Of a stretch of 64,000 nt of DNA, positions 36,663-49,874 are shown in pieces. Numbering within the stretch: position 1 is the stretch's first letter; each line of letters opens with the position of its first letter. The notes beneath the pieces are model-generated. The model searched no databases. It saw only the letters and a list, made by a program, of their open reading frames with translations, and was not told the origin of the DNA. The stretch comes from Ampelocalamus luodianensis (Eukaryota > Streptophyta > Magnoliopsida > Poales > Poaceae), in assembly GCA_036346255.1 (NCBI GenBank), contig CM070620.1:13442671-13506670 (forward strand). Direction: 5' to 3'. A program made the translations under genes and the position numbers.

Positions 36663-38818
36663 GTACTCCTTGCACCGAAAAGATGATGTATGTCTGGTAC
36701 TCAGAAATATACGACGTAGACATCTGCCTGAGTTGCGCACCCGCCTTGTACACATGCGAGCATGACTTGTGCAGGAGCTTCGGCTTGTTGCAGGTGCATG
36801 TAGCCATATAACCTAGGGTGCATGCATATTTCCTTTCCCCTGAGCATGACTGTTGACATAATTTTGCCTCATGCAGGTCTCGTACTTCCTCCTGAGGCCA
36901 TTGATCACCCGGATGTTGTCGGGCCTTCTGTATCTTCTGATCCATATACATCTGCATGTTCTCGGACCACTAATTCCCTTCTTCCAACTGTCGTCTTGCT
37001 GCGGTGGCTCTATTGACGAAGTAACCAACCGTGCGAGTCCTAGTCTCCTCAACGGTCACGGTGATAGGGAGGCACCGCACACCTTTCAACACGTTGTTGT
37101 ACACCTCGAACATGTTGGTCGTCATAGTTTCGTACCTTGCACCGTCTGTGTCATAGAGCAGAGACCATTTCTCCAACTCAGGAGCGTAGAGATTAATCCA
37201 CTACGTGAAACTTATGGGGCTCCTGGATTGCCCGCTCGCGCCTTGCTATCCCTCATGTGCCTTTGGAGAGGACTCCCTTGTATGCCTCGTAGTCCGATGT
37301 TTGAGGTCTGTCCAGATGGACACAAACTTCTGCCTTTGGTTTTGCATACACAACACCTTAAACATCTTCATTAGTTCCTGATCGCAGGACCGCGTGAAGA
37401 AGTTCGAATGCAAGATGCCTTATGCACCACCGAGTTTCCACGTCGTTCCACTAGTAAAAGGGTTTTGTCCCATTCTTCTTGGTTTTCAGAGCCGACAACA
37501 ACCCAACGTTGCGATCTATGATAAGGCATACATTGGGCCGATCTCCCACAACCGTCCGCTTCACATTCACTAGGAACGACAACCAACTGGATATGTTCTC
37601 ATCTCTACGATGGAAAAAGCAACCGGGATAAGCTGGTCATTCACGTCCGCCACCACCGTGGTGAGAATGGTTCCTTTGTACCTCCCCGTGAAGAAAGTAT
37701 CATCCATCGTGAGCACCGAATGATAGAACTTGAAGCCCTCTATGGCCTGGAAGAAAGCCCAGAACACCCGGTCCAGTGTGAAGCAGTTAGGACCTCCAGC
37801 AGATCTTCACTTTCAACCTTGTTTATGTATGTGCTAGGGTTTGCTTCAGCAATTTGGTGAAGCATTCTCGGCACAAGGTTGTACGCCTCTTCGTATGTCT
37901 CGTACATGGACTCGATAACCTTCTTCTTGGCTTGTCGGAACTTGCTATAGCTGATTGGATAACCAACTAGATCGGCGACTTCCGACAATAGCATCTTGGG
38001 GGAGACGGGCATGTCCTCCGCAACTAGGTGGCTGATGAGGCTTGCCACATATGCGGAAGTCACATTTCGATGCTACTACAGCGGCTCGCTAAACTTCCAA
38101 GTGTGGTCGGTCACTGCCTTGACCATGAAAACCGAGCCGAAGAACTTTGCTCGGTGAGCGCTGACCTTGCTAGGGCAACCTTCCACTAGGCACTTCACTA
38201 CGTAATGTCTTGGGTTAGACCAATGCATCTGGTACACACGGCTGATGGACAAGGCGTACCGTGCTATAGCTTGCTGCACAATCACCTTGCTTGGGAAGTG
38301 CTTCCCAACTTAGATGGTGTCAGCATCAAACCCCCCACTGGGATCCTTCTTCTTGCTGCAGTACGAGCGACCGCACTGCGATATCATCAAGTCTGGATGC
38401 TACGTAAGACACCTTCGATGACACAATTCCGCCGATCGGACCACCACCCTAGGGTGCGTCCTCCTCACTACTATCCGAACCTGGGTCGACTTCCTCGTCG
38501 AACTCCAACCCGAGAGGCTGGTTCGGTAGATACTCATGGTAGTCAATGCGGATCGACCACCATAGTCCAACCCCCTCATTTTGCACAAAATTATGCGCAA
38601 GTCTTATCTCATACACTTCCTCCAAAACATCACATTTTGTGCCACCGTCTTCAAGCTCCGCCTGCGGTTGTCCGCTACCCGAGGCACCAACATCATCAAC
38701 GTTTCCCGGTGCCCTGCGTACGAAATTCACGTACACTATCAGCTTCCCGTATATCGCCGCCTTGGCCTAGGAAGCAATCTGCATGTACTGGCCCCATGCT
38801 ACGCTTCCATTCAACTTG
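36663..38818 (-). pseudogene. MULE (MuDR-type) transposase, main body
   Basis: In minus-strand order: acidic linker (EFDEEVDPGSDSSEEDAP, near 38450); MuDR-type DNA-binding region (KCLVEGCPSKVSAH, 38285-38076); a helical block (LLSEVADLVGYPISYSKFRQ, 38063-37740); the MULE nuclease core starting VLTMDDTFFTGRYKGT (near 37710), with a second acidic site LIIDRN near 37510; a TTNMFEVYNNVLKGVR segment (near 37100); and a SWIM zinc finger CTCNKPKLLHKSCSH (near 36770). An in-frame TAG near 38770 and several shifts break it. The N-terminus lies at 50536-50766, beyond the Tat insertion. The protein would bind and cut MULE ends; this copy is inactive. Confidence 0.87.
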
Positions 38819-38823
38819 ACTAG

Positions 38824-39465
38824 TGACGAGGATTAAAACCTCTATATATTATCTTTAATATATAAAAGACCATACGTCTTCATGGTCGTAACCTTTGAGG
38901 TGCACGACCTCCGGTCGTCGTAGAGATTCGGAGGTTACATAATGGGTACCACAGGTCGGACAAAGGCCCAAGCCAAGCTTAGGCCGGAGAAGCGCTCGTA
39001 GAAGGTAAGAACGATTCCAAGGTATATTCTCTACCGTATGATGAATGGAACACGTGCATATTCCATACGGCGTATCTTATCCAAGACACACCGTGAACAA
39101 CCTCCGTGCGGTTATATGTTTCATAGACATATAACCGCCAAGCGGTTGATTCTCATCAACCGTCACTTGACTCCGACTGCACGCAGCGCCGCATCGAGCG
39201 CCTTCTCGGTAATGCGCCACCTCTTCGAGGGCTATTTAAAGATGGAACACAGGCGGATCGGGAGAACAGACAAAAATGAAGAAGGAAGACAAAAGCACAA
39301 GCCATAGATTCGTGTAATAGTTACGAGTTAGCAAGAGGCAGCGAGTCCTTAAGCTATACCTTGTAAATCGCTTGATATTAATAAAGAGCGGTCCATTATT
39401 CCACGAGATTTCCCGTCATTTTCTCCTTTCTATTTTCGTAAGATCGACGTCTTGATAAATCGGCA
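38824..39465 (+). repeat. 5' LTR of Tat element B
   Basis: 642 bp. It carries two consecutive hairpins (39108-39138 with perfect 12-bp arms; 39143-39162 with perfect 8-bp arms), a TATA-like TATTTAAA at 39233-39240 and ATTAATAAAGAG near 39377, suggesting the U3, R and U5 order. Compared with the 3' LTR it has lost the middle base at several CAG/CTG triplets. Confidence 0.94.
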
Positions 39466-39560
39466 CCGGCGCCGTCCGTGGGAACGCGGCGTGGAATCTC
39501 GAAGATTTTTCTCGCTCATCAAATCTTTGTCCATTCCCGTCTGTGATCGCTGATGCGGTT

Positions 39561-42500
39561 ATGGCGGGAAGTTGGGACAAAGAAAATTGGTTCGACTTGG
39601 AGGACTACGCCGACCTCGACATGGATGCATGTATGCGCGCCATGGAGGAAAATGCAAATCTCTTCATCAACCTCCTCTGCTCGGCTCGCCTAGGCGAAAT
39701 CGACGAACAACCGGATGGATGAAGACACACCGCTACGATCGGTGGCGGTCTCAGAGGAAGTGTTTCCGACCAGTTCGAACACCCCAAATCTCAAGAAGCC
39801 CAGACCCTTTGGACCGCAAGAAAGGTGACAAAAATTCAACACCGCAACCCAAGTTCAACATACCTTTGATGCGATCATGGTTGATAGGTACTCACCAACG
39901 CTTCTAGTAATTCCGAGAGCCAACCGACACTTAGTGACGGTGTCAATGAAACCTCCATTGGTCGTGAACCAAGTGGGGATGATAAAGCTCGACATTCAAT
40001 CGATTCGCGAATCGGTGAGGTCCTTCCAAAACCTCGAGAGTGCCGATCACCGATCGCTCTCCGTCGTGGAAGCTTCGCGAAGCTCGAGAGGCTCTCCGTT
40101 GATTACGATGGAAGCTCATCGAGAGGACCGCTGCTGGAAGCACGAGGTCAATGCGATCGGAGATACGGATCACAATGCCGTGTACGGTCCTCCACACATT
40201 GCCTCGCCACCACGTCCAAATGGAGATGGTACGAGTGGTCAAGCACCAAATGCCGGAGGTGACAGAACTGGTAGATGTTCACCAGTTAATACGCTTGATC
40301 CTTCCCAAACCAATGTGAGGGATCGGGCAAGATCCACGAGAAGGTCGGAGGATGTAAGCCATCGAACACCTTCTTACGGCGAAATCCTCGAGACCTTCGG
40401 TAACTATACAAAACCTGCAGCGAGTCAGGGATATTTTAAATACTTCTGACCCTGCCCTGGCAGAGACTCCAGGTTTTGCCCGACTCGCAGGTCAAGTATA
40501 GGAGATTATCCAACAGACGATGCAGCGCACAGAAGCTTATTGGGAACAAAGGCACCCGCAAAGTCAGACCATGACTTCATCACAGCATTCTTCCCAAAGC
40601 AGAAGCCTACATGGTCGCGTTGGGGATCAATTGACACTGCGACCACCTCGACGATTCCGACCAACCAGTCGTGAGGGGAGGAGATAATTTCAAGAATCCT
40701 CGCCATCACTTCGTCGAGACGAACCATCGCTTGGACCTGGTGATCTCCGGCATCATCTGAGCCAGGCAAGCGGTCGAAGGCGTTTTACTAACGTCCACGA
40801 CCGGATCGGGACATTGGAGCATCGACAATCTGTTCCTAGAAATCGATCTCCAACCGATTACAATCCAGCGCCTTTTCAAAGAAGGCGCCACAAAACTATC
40901 ACAGGCTGTCGAGCTTTCTCGCGAGGCTCGGTATCGTTGGCCAAATAGGTTCCGATCGGCCAATATGGATAAATTCAATGGGACCCAAAATCCCTTAGAA
41001 TTTCTCGAGATATACACCACCGCTATCAGAGCTGCAGGTGGTGATGAAAATGTAATGGCGAATTATCTTCCTCTGATATTAGAAGGATCGGCCGATCTTG
41101 GTTGCTTAACCTTCCGATCGGATCCGTGTATACTTGGGAGCAACTCTGCGACCTTTTAATTGCAAATTTTCGAGTGCGTATGATCGCCTCGGAAAGGAAG
41201 GCGATCTCCATAGGATACGGCAAAAATCAAGCGAGACTCTCGACAAAGATATTAAAAGATTTAGCCAAGTCCGTAACTCAATACCGATGTCGCAGAATCT
41301 TCGTTATCCAAGCCTTCAAAGCGGGATTAAGAAATCGAAGGTTTACGGAGGATTTAGCTATACATCCTCCACGAACAACCATCGAGCTCTTCGACATGGT
41401 GACAAATGCGCTTCTGACCGATGAAGCGGTCGAGTGGAGCAAAGTGTTGATCGAAAGGATAAGATCCCCAACTTTGGCTTAGATAGGGCGGAAAAGAAAC
41501 TAAAGAAGACTCTCAAGAAAAGAAACATGGCGAGCCAACGACAAAGAGGTTCATTGTTCTGAAAAATCTACAAAGGAAGAAAAGATTATACTAGTCGTGG
41601 CAAGGCCAAAGCTCCGACTAATGGTTACAAGAAAAACAAAAAATGGTGTCCTCTTCATCAGCAAGCAGGACACGATTTGCGCAATTATCGCGCTTGGCAA
41701 AAGAAGCTGGAAGATTATTATGCAGGTAAAGGACCACTCCCGTCGATTCAAGAGCTCGGGGAAACAAGCTCCAAGAAGGACAAAGATGGTGACGAAGAGA
41801 TGGAGTACCAAGAACCTCACCACACCGTTGATGTGATCTTCGGCGGGTCTTCTTCGTACGAGTCCAGACGTCACCTGAAAGCCATGGAGCGAGAGGTCAA
41901 CCTTACCGAACCTTCGATCGCCGTTAAACCTTCAAGGTGGTCGGAGACAATAATCTCCTTCAAACAAAGAAGATCGCCTATTCCTTCAACTCGACCAGGT
42001 AGGTTTCCAATTGTCGTTGAGCCTACTATTAATAACTGCAAGGTTAATCGGGTTTTGATAGATGGGGTAGTTCTTTGAATATTCTATTTGCAAGTGCTTT
42101 AGAAGATATGCGATTCCCAAATCCAAGGTAAAACGGTGAAATATGCCTTTCACGGCATAGTGCACGGTCTCTTGCTAAACCAATAGGGCACTTGTCCCTA
42201 CTAGTTACGTTCGAAAACGACAACTTCCGAACGAGAAAAGTTTCATTCGATGTGGTGAACTTGAGATCGTATACAATGCAATTCTCGGTCGTCCGGCTTT
42301 AGCAAAGTTCCTGATAGCCACGTATTACGGTTATCAGAGTTTGAAAATGCCGGGACCAAAAGGTGTAATCACGGTCCGAGGTGATCAGAAGATAGCCTAC
42401 GCATGCGATCGGAAGTGTTTAGAGCTGGTCGATGAACTTCCGACCAGGGGAATTAACACCGTTAACATACAAGTCAAAAGTTCAAGGCCGAAGATGACAC

Positions 42501-45500
42501 CAAAACCTTTCGACCAGTTGAAAGAGGTACAACTCGATGGAAGCGCTTCTCTAGAGGGTGCCAAGATATTGGTCGGGACAGGACTCGACCCTAAATAGGA
42601 AGAGTCGCTCGTCTCCTTCCTCCGAGCTAATCAGGACGTATTCGCATGGCAGACGTCCGACATGCCCGGAGTCCCCAGGGAGGTGATCGAGCATAGGCTA
42701 GCTCTACAGCCTAACAAAAAACCGGTCAAGTAGAAGCTACGACGTTTACTTTGATCGGAAAGAAGCAATCGATCGGAGATCAACAAGCTTCTCAAAGTGG
42801 GTTCATTCGTGAGTCGACCACCCGAGTGGCTCGCCAATCTGTAATGGTTAGAAAAGCCAGCGGAAATGGCGAATGTGTATTGACTTTACAGATCTTAATA
42901 AAGCTTGTTCTAAGGATGACTTTCCCCTTCCTCGCATTGATCAACTTGTAGACTCTACTTCTGGGTGTGAGTTGTTAAGTTTTTGGATGCTTACTCGAGG
43001 TACCACGGATCAATATGAGTAAACAAGATGAAGAAAAACTTCCTTTATCACCCCATATGGTACTTACTTGTTATGTAAAAATATCATTTGGTCTCAAGAA
43101 TCTTGGTGCAACATTCCAAAGGTTGATGCAAAAGACCTTTAGCCCTCGGGTGGGTCGAATCTTGAAGCCTACGTTGATGATCCGTCGTTAAAGCGTCAAC
43201 GCTGGGGATCATATTCTAGACCTGCAAGAGACTTTCAATAACTTAAGACGTCATAACCTTAAGTTAAATCCAGAGAAATGTGTGTTCGGAGTTTCGTCGG
43301 GAAAGCTTCTTGGGTTCCTAGTTTCAGCTAGAGGCATTGAAGCAGATCCAACGAAAATCGCCGCCATCGATCAGATGCGTGATCCAACCACAAAGAAGGA
43401 GGTCCAAAAGTTAACCGGTTGTATGGCAGCGTTAAGTCGTTTCATAGCACGGTTAGGCGAAAAAGGACTACCTTTCTTTAAGCTTCTCCGGAAACATGGG
43501 AGTTTCGAATGGACTAAAGAAGCAAGCAGCACCTTTGAAGAATTAAAACGGTACCTTACGAGTCCCCCAATCTTAGTTTCTCCAAGATTGGGAGAAACAT
43601 TACTAATTTACGTGGCTGCAACGCCACAAACGGTTAGTGGTGTACTGGTCGTAGAACGAGACAATATTCAACGACCAATATATTACGTAAGTGAAGTCTT
43701 ACATGGACCAAAAGAAAGATATCCGCATGTACAAAAATTACTCTATGGTCTCCTTATGGCTTCAAGGAAACTAAGGTATTATTTTCAGGCCCACAAAGTG
43801 GTCGTACCTACTGGATATCCCCTTGGTCAAGTCCTGGGAAACAGGGAGTCATCAGGACGAATATCAAAATGGGCGGTTGAGCTTGGGCGTTCGATCTCCA
43901 TTTTATCCCACGAACGAGCAATCAAGTCCCGGGCAATAGCGAATTCATTGCGAATGGACAAACCACGAACCCACACAAGGGCCCGATGCGAGCACCACGA
44001 CGAGTGGACAATGTACTTCGATGGTTCCTTGATGTTGCATGGCTCGAAATTCGGGTCGTCTTGATTTCCCCTCTTGGCGAACAAATAAAGTCGCCATTCG
44101 GTTTAACTTTCACGCTACTAATAATGTGGCGAGAATATGAAGGTTTCTTGGCGGACTTGGCGGCTCGTTAGCTCGAATTCGCAGATTGCTAGTGAAAGGC
44201 GATTCTCAACTAGTAGCGAATCAAGTAGGGAAAGAGTATCAATGCTCTAGTACCAAGATGTCATCATATCTCGCGAAATCTGAAACTCAAAAGCATTTCT
44301 TGGTTTCGGATCCAACACATTCCTAGAAAGGAAAACTTTCTGCGGACCGATTGGCGGATGGCTTCCACACGGACATCCGTCCCGCCGGAGTTTTCTCGAG
44401 AAACTCGATTCACCCTCGGTAGTCGAGCCTTCCGAGGACATAGATGTTAGCAAGGAGGTTACACACCTCGATTCTGCGAACATGGATGCTCCATAGGTCG
44501 ATGATGGTTGGCGCCATCACGATCACGGTAGAGATTGATGACATCGATCTACAATTATCTTGACATGACCTAATTCCGAAGATGATGTAGAGGCCGATCG
44601 CATTGCACGAAAAGCCAAATCATACACTCTCATTGAACGTACCTTGTATAAGCGAGGATCTCACGGAGTGTTGATGAGATGCATATCTCACTCGGATGGC
44701 ATTAAATTGCTAGCCGAAATTCATGGAGGAGTCTGTGGAGCACATCATTCCTCTGTAACTTTGGTTGGTAAAGCCTTTAGACAAGGATACTCTTGCCAAT
44801 CGCCCTCATGATGCAAAAGAGCTCGTGACGTGCGTACAATGTCGATTTCATAGTCGACAAGTACATCACCGTCTCAAGCTTTGCAAACAATTCCTCTTTC
44901 TTGGCCTTTTGCAACACTGGGATTTGGACATTCGGGACCTTTCCCAAGAGCACCGGGGCTTTGAGTTCTGTTCGTTATGATTGACACGTTCACTAAATGG
45001 ATCGGCGAGCCGGTTGTAAAACTACAACCAAGCCGCCAAGAGGTTCCTAACAAAAAGCGTGATTACGGTTTGGTGTACCGATCGTATAATCATCGATAAT
45101 GGTGCCCGATTTTCAGCGGCAATTTCGAGAATTTGTGAAGAACTAGGTATCAAGATACATTTCGCTTCATTGCTCATCCACGAGCAATGGAGCGATTGAG
45201 CGAGCCAATGGTATCATAATGCAAGGGATCAAGCGACGAGTATTCGATCGCTTAATTCAATGGTCGAGCTTGGGTTCAAGAACTTCCTTCGTATTATGGG
45301 CGTTCGTACCACGACTAGTCGTGCGGCCGTGAAACACCATTCTTTATGGTTTACGGGCCGAAGCCATGCTTCCTCGAGCTTAAAATTGGTTCGCTCGAAC
45401 GATTCCTTTTCCGAAAGTGATAAGTGTAAACGACGACTTGGCGACATCAATTTCCTTGAAGAACGCGAAACCAAGCTTTGCTACGATCGATCTACCGTAA

Positions 45501-45690
45501 GCCATGCGTCGGTACTCTGATCGTAAGGTGCAACCTCGCAGCCTTAGCGTAGGTGATTTGGTTCTTAGAAAATTCGTAACCAAGCGGTCGCAATGCACTT
45601 TCACCTAAGTGGGAAGGTCCTTACACCGTGGTCGGTTACCCGCCAGATCGATGCGATTAGCTATGACCGATGGGCAAGTTTTGTCTAATT
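39561..45690 (+). pseudogene. gag-pol of Tat element B, degenerate but in complete order
   Basis: Gag opens at ATG 39561 (MAGSWDKENWFDLEDY), with a stop at about 39718. A capsid-type block (MDKFNGTQNPLEFLEIYTTA) starts at 40965. A linker with IFGGSSSYESRRH is at 41677-42078. The protease motif is cut by a frameshift inside VLIDGG (about 42062). RT is broken (about 42600-43280). The polymerase C-terminal region and RNase H run through 43282-44064, followed by EHHDEWTMYFDGSLM, which I take as the start of the second, archaeal-type RNase H characteristic of Tat elements. Integrase is recognisable in pieces at 44640-45500: HGGVCGAHHSS, then CVQC, then an IDNGARFS-like D-site and RTTTSRAA. Many small indels; inactive. 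Confidence 0.9.
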
Positions 45691-46736
45691 CTTGGAATAT
45701 TGATCAATTGCGTAAGTTCTATGTTTAATTTCATGTATTTCATTTACATTCTTTTTTTCTTCAATAAAGATACTTTTCCTTAAAAACGATAAGTATGGTT
45801 GTTTATGCTTATTATTTGTCGCATCTGGTCGTATGCCATTCCCGTTGCTGGTTGGTCGGAGAAGACTCTCATTCTCTCCGATTTCCTTTCAGTAGGATCT
45901 CCACTACTCATGGTTGCTGACTTGAATGTCACCGACCACATCGGTTTTAGACGTGATCATTGCTTCAATGATACACACGCATCGACTGACATTCTTTTCT
46001 TAAAGAATCATACGAGTACGAGGAATACCAACTCAGACGGCTTACTTGGTTTCCGTTTCTTTCTTGAATTTGAATATTGTTATTTTATTTCAACATTCTG
46101 TTCTAATCAAGTTTGGCTACTGGTCGGACACGTAAAGCCTCCCGGTCGAAGTCTCTCCTCTCGCACGTGGTCACCTTGCTGGAAGGAGCTTCCTAGTGAC
46201 GGTCCTTTTCCTACGATCCTCGCTGCCAGTCGGATTTGATCATGAACACGTTTCGCGACATATTTTAACAAATCTTTAGTTCTTGAGATTCGATCCGACC
46301 AGATCCAAATATTTTCTAAACAACGATACTTATCTCTTCATTTCATTTCTTGCATACATTCTTAATGCATATCTTCTTATCAGTCAAATCCGGTCTTTAT
46401 TATGTCTTCCGACTACAAGTGGTATTTCATAGTACTTCGATAATGGACAAGATCTAGACTAGTCGAAATCGTTAGCTGGTTCCGACCACATGATTTTCTA
46501 GTATTTCCTATATCGTTGTCATAGACATTATCAGCACTCTTACCATGGTCATCGTTATTACTCAATTTCCTGGTCTACTGCTTTCTTTTAGTAACGTTCA
46601 TCTACTAACATAAGCGATCGGGGCTAGAGATATATGAGTATTTAACAACATTGACAAAGCAGATCTTCTTTGACAAAAGATAAGTTTTTCATTTTACATA
46701 GTCTAAATATTACATCTGTACATATTAGGACCTCCG
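45691..46736. other. Spacer between integrase and antisense ORF of Tat element B
   Basis: About 1 kb without coding capacity. AT-rich, with repeated GGTCG/CGACC words that also occur through the LTR and the aORF region. The corresponding stretch is absent from element A. Confidence 0.55.
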
Positions 46737-46822
46737 GTGAGTCGCTATGAGATGGAGATCCGACTTCCATTTCCCTACAACTTTCTCTCAGAGGTTTTAC
46801 TTCCTCGAAAAGTTTTGTTGCT

Positions 46823-49524
46823 TCACTTTGAGCGATCGAAGTCCTCTTCTACTTTAAGGTTAACAGAGGGATCGGAAGCCTTTAGTTTTGCTAAAGCAAC
46901 ACTAACTCCAGTTACAATGGCTTTCTTCATTGTCTGGGTATGGTTTTCCCTCATAGTTTTGAGCAGACCTTTGAGATCTTCCAAAAGTTGACCAAAGTAG
47001 TCCATCTTTTCCGTTGGATCTCCTAAAGAAGGCAAGCTTGATCCTGATCCCATATAAAAGATCATCTTGTTAAGAGCCTTGATCTTCTCATCAAGGCCAA
47101 ATACAAGAGCTTCCTTTTGGCCACGCTCAAAATCGAGGGTCTTCTCCGCTCGTTCAAGTGCTACAGTTTTTTCTGCACGAGTAGATAAACAAAATTAATG
47201 TACTCTTTACAATTGGAGTTATGGAATACTGGTTAGGTCTCCGACCAGTTACCTTTGATTTTCTTCTCACAAGAGTCGAAAACCTCTTTTTGCCTGGTCA
47301 TCGCATGCTCGATCGACCGGTCTTTACTCTGATTTTCTTCCCTCAGCTTTATTATTATGGCTTCCTTGGCCTTGATCTCTTCTTTAATTTTCTCTAAGTC
47401 TATCAAATATGATAGAAAGAGAAGGATAATCTATAAGGAGAATCAAGATAATAAACCGTAGGAGATCAAAAAGAGAAATGTACTTACTTCTCAGATCGGA
47501 GTGTTTTTGCTCCAAAGTTTTTATTCATTGGTCACCTCCGATCACAAACATAGTTTTCACCAAATGCTACAAAAACAAAAATTCCTTTCTTTAGCAAGCT
47601 TTCAAAGAAACAAAAGAAAGAGTTGTAAGATGGTCGTAGAATACTTACCCAATTGTCATATCATTATATTTGGAGAAGATTGTATCCGGACCAATCTTGG
47701 CTTGATGGTCCGAGATCTTTCCCGAGCTTCATCAAGTTCCTTATCCTCGATAAATCGGGAGAAAAAGGAATTTATTAACTCGAGAAGTATTTCTGGGGAG
47801 GTGGAACCTGTTGAGGATCTCTGGGGATGACTACCTCCGAGAAGGAGTAAGGATTACTAAAGGATCCTGAGCAGATGCTGAAACCTGCTCGAGGGCTTCT
47901 TTTGCTACTTCATCCTCGGTAATTTTTGCTTTAGGAGTATCCTGGTCAGGAGCCTCCACGACCACCTCTACCTCAGGAACTTTTTCCTGAGAGGTGCTCT
48001 GGTCGGACACGACCGGAACACCAGAAGATCTAAAACGAGAGAGAGAGAAGGTAAGGAAGATCCAAGGTATGTATAAATCGACCTCTTCATTTTATATATA
48101 TACCTTGTTGTTTTCTGAATTTACCCTTGTAGCGCATCGAAGTAAAGTTCGTTCTACCGGCCTTCCTCTTCTTGTCAACCGATTTCACGATTCTAAACCG
48201 GTAGGGTTGACTAGATCTTGCACATCCACCGATCGAAAATCGAGCGATATCGCGACCATTTGGTCGAGGTCCCCGATCGCGGTCGATAGATGTAGATTCG
48301 TCTACCTCCACAACGATGGCCTCGATGAGGCTTTGGAGGGTTCTCGATGACCTTCTTTGGAAGGTATGACGACCGCCTAAATTCATCATCAAAGATAGTT
48401 AGGCGATAAACATAATTTATCCAACATATTATTTATGTTCGGTTACCTACCTCTGGAAGGCTTACATCCTGTGTGGTCAAAGGGGAGATCGTATCATCAA
48501 TTGGCTCACATCTTTCAGTGACCTTGTTGATGCTCAACCCAACCGACTACACATCAAAGAGGGTTTATGGTATACCGATCAAAAATAATATGTACGATAA
48601 CAAGACAGCAGTTGATGTTTTTACCTTAAGTCTCTCAATCCTCTCTTCAGCGGAAATGGCCGCTAAGATCCGAGGAAAACTAGCCTTGTCGCCAGGCTCT
48701 CCGGCGCAGATCATCTTGATCCGACTTCTAATCTCATCAGAAGATAGAGCTGTAAAGGTAAGATGAAAGATTTAAGGATACGGAAATAATCAACTGAGAT
48801 AGGAAAACTGGTCGAAATCGTTAATGGCTTACCATTTTTGGAATCTCTGGTCGTATCATCACGACCAATGTACCAGAGCATCTTATGTGCTCGGGCCTTC
48901 AAAGGGCTAACCCGGCGCGTGGAAAAATCTTTCACCACATGTCAAGATGTTAGACCTTTGACGCTAAGAAGCTTGATTGCTTCAGCCCATTTTCCTACGT
49001 TTCCCTCTTTCTCCATAGAGGAGCGCCATCTCGGATTCTCGACCGCCTTCTTACTAGAATAATAAAGGCTGTCTTTCTTCGTGATCTTCATATAGAACCA
49101 GCTCTTCTTCCACGACGACCACGAAGATTTTGAGTACATAAAAATGTACTCATCAGCTTTTCCATCATGGAGACGCAAGGTGCACTCTCCAGGCGTCCCA
49201 ATCGCTTTTCCGGACTTTGTCATCCTGTAGTAGTACCTGAATAGATCCAGATCTGCTGGAATCCCCAAGTACGCTTCGCAGAGATAGATAAAAATACTGA
49301 GATTGGCGATGGCATTGGGAGCCAGATTCACCAATTCAACTCCATAATACTCCAAAACTTGAGGAAGGAAGGAGTGAATTGGTAGCGAAATCGCATTCGA
49401 TACATGCGAGAAAACAGGATTTCTCCATCTTCATCGCCGGGAATGTTCCCAAATGCGATCTCCAAGAAATCACATCCTTGCCGGGAGCATCCCGATCTTC
49501 TCCGATTCTCCAACTTTTTCTCAC
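46823..49524 (-). pseudogene. Antisense ORF (aORF) of Tat element B, Transposase_28-like
   Basis: Reading leftward from about 49524: a basic N-terminus, a conserved core at 49355-48942 (YYGVELVNLAPNAIANLS, LCEAYLGIPADLDLFRYYY, then WSSWKKSWFYMKITKKDSLY), a block VVKDFSTRRVSPLKARAH (48938-48711), variable acidic segments (48400-47800, 47830-47500), and a C-terminal helical part ending with 47065-46823. The 48942 frame ends in a stop, and introns probably separate the C-terminal blocks. The same protein lies in element A at 5942-8001, also antisense to gag-pol. Its function is unknown; conservation of the core in two subfamilies argues that it was once selected. Confidence 0.75.
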
Positions 49525-49874
49525 TTAGGTCGAAACCACCGGTTGGTGATTTGGTCCGACATGGTTAGGTTTTTTGGGTGAGAAAAGCAAAGGAGGTCGG
49601 AGGTAGTTTTACTCGGAAGATGAGAAAAGAAAGGAGGAAGTGAAAAACCTAAGTTTACAAAGGGTTTTATAAGCTTGAAATCCTAAACCGTAATAAGGAG
49701 TTACCCAAAAAGTCCAACGGACACGAAACTCTTCAAATCCCAAGGCAAAGTTCTCAACTTTAAAGTGAATACAAACCGCTTCAAATGCCTTTGTATTTAA
49801 TAAGCGTCATCCCGATACGATTTCATCGGAAGAAAGGTGTTCACACGACCTATTCATTTAAAGTTCGGGGCTAG

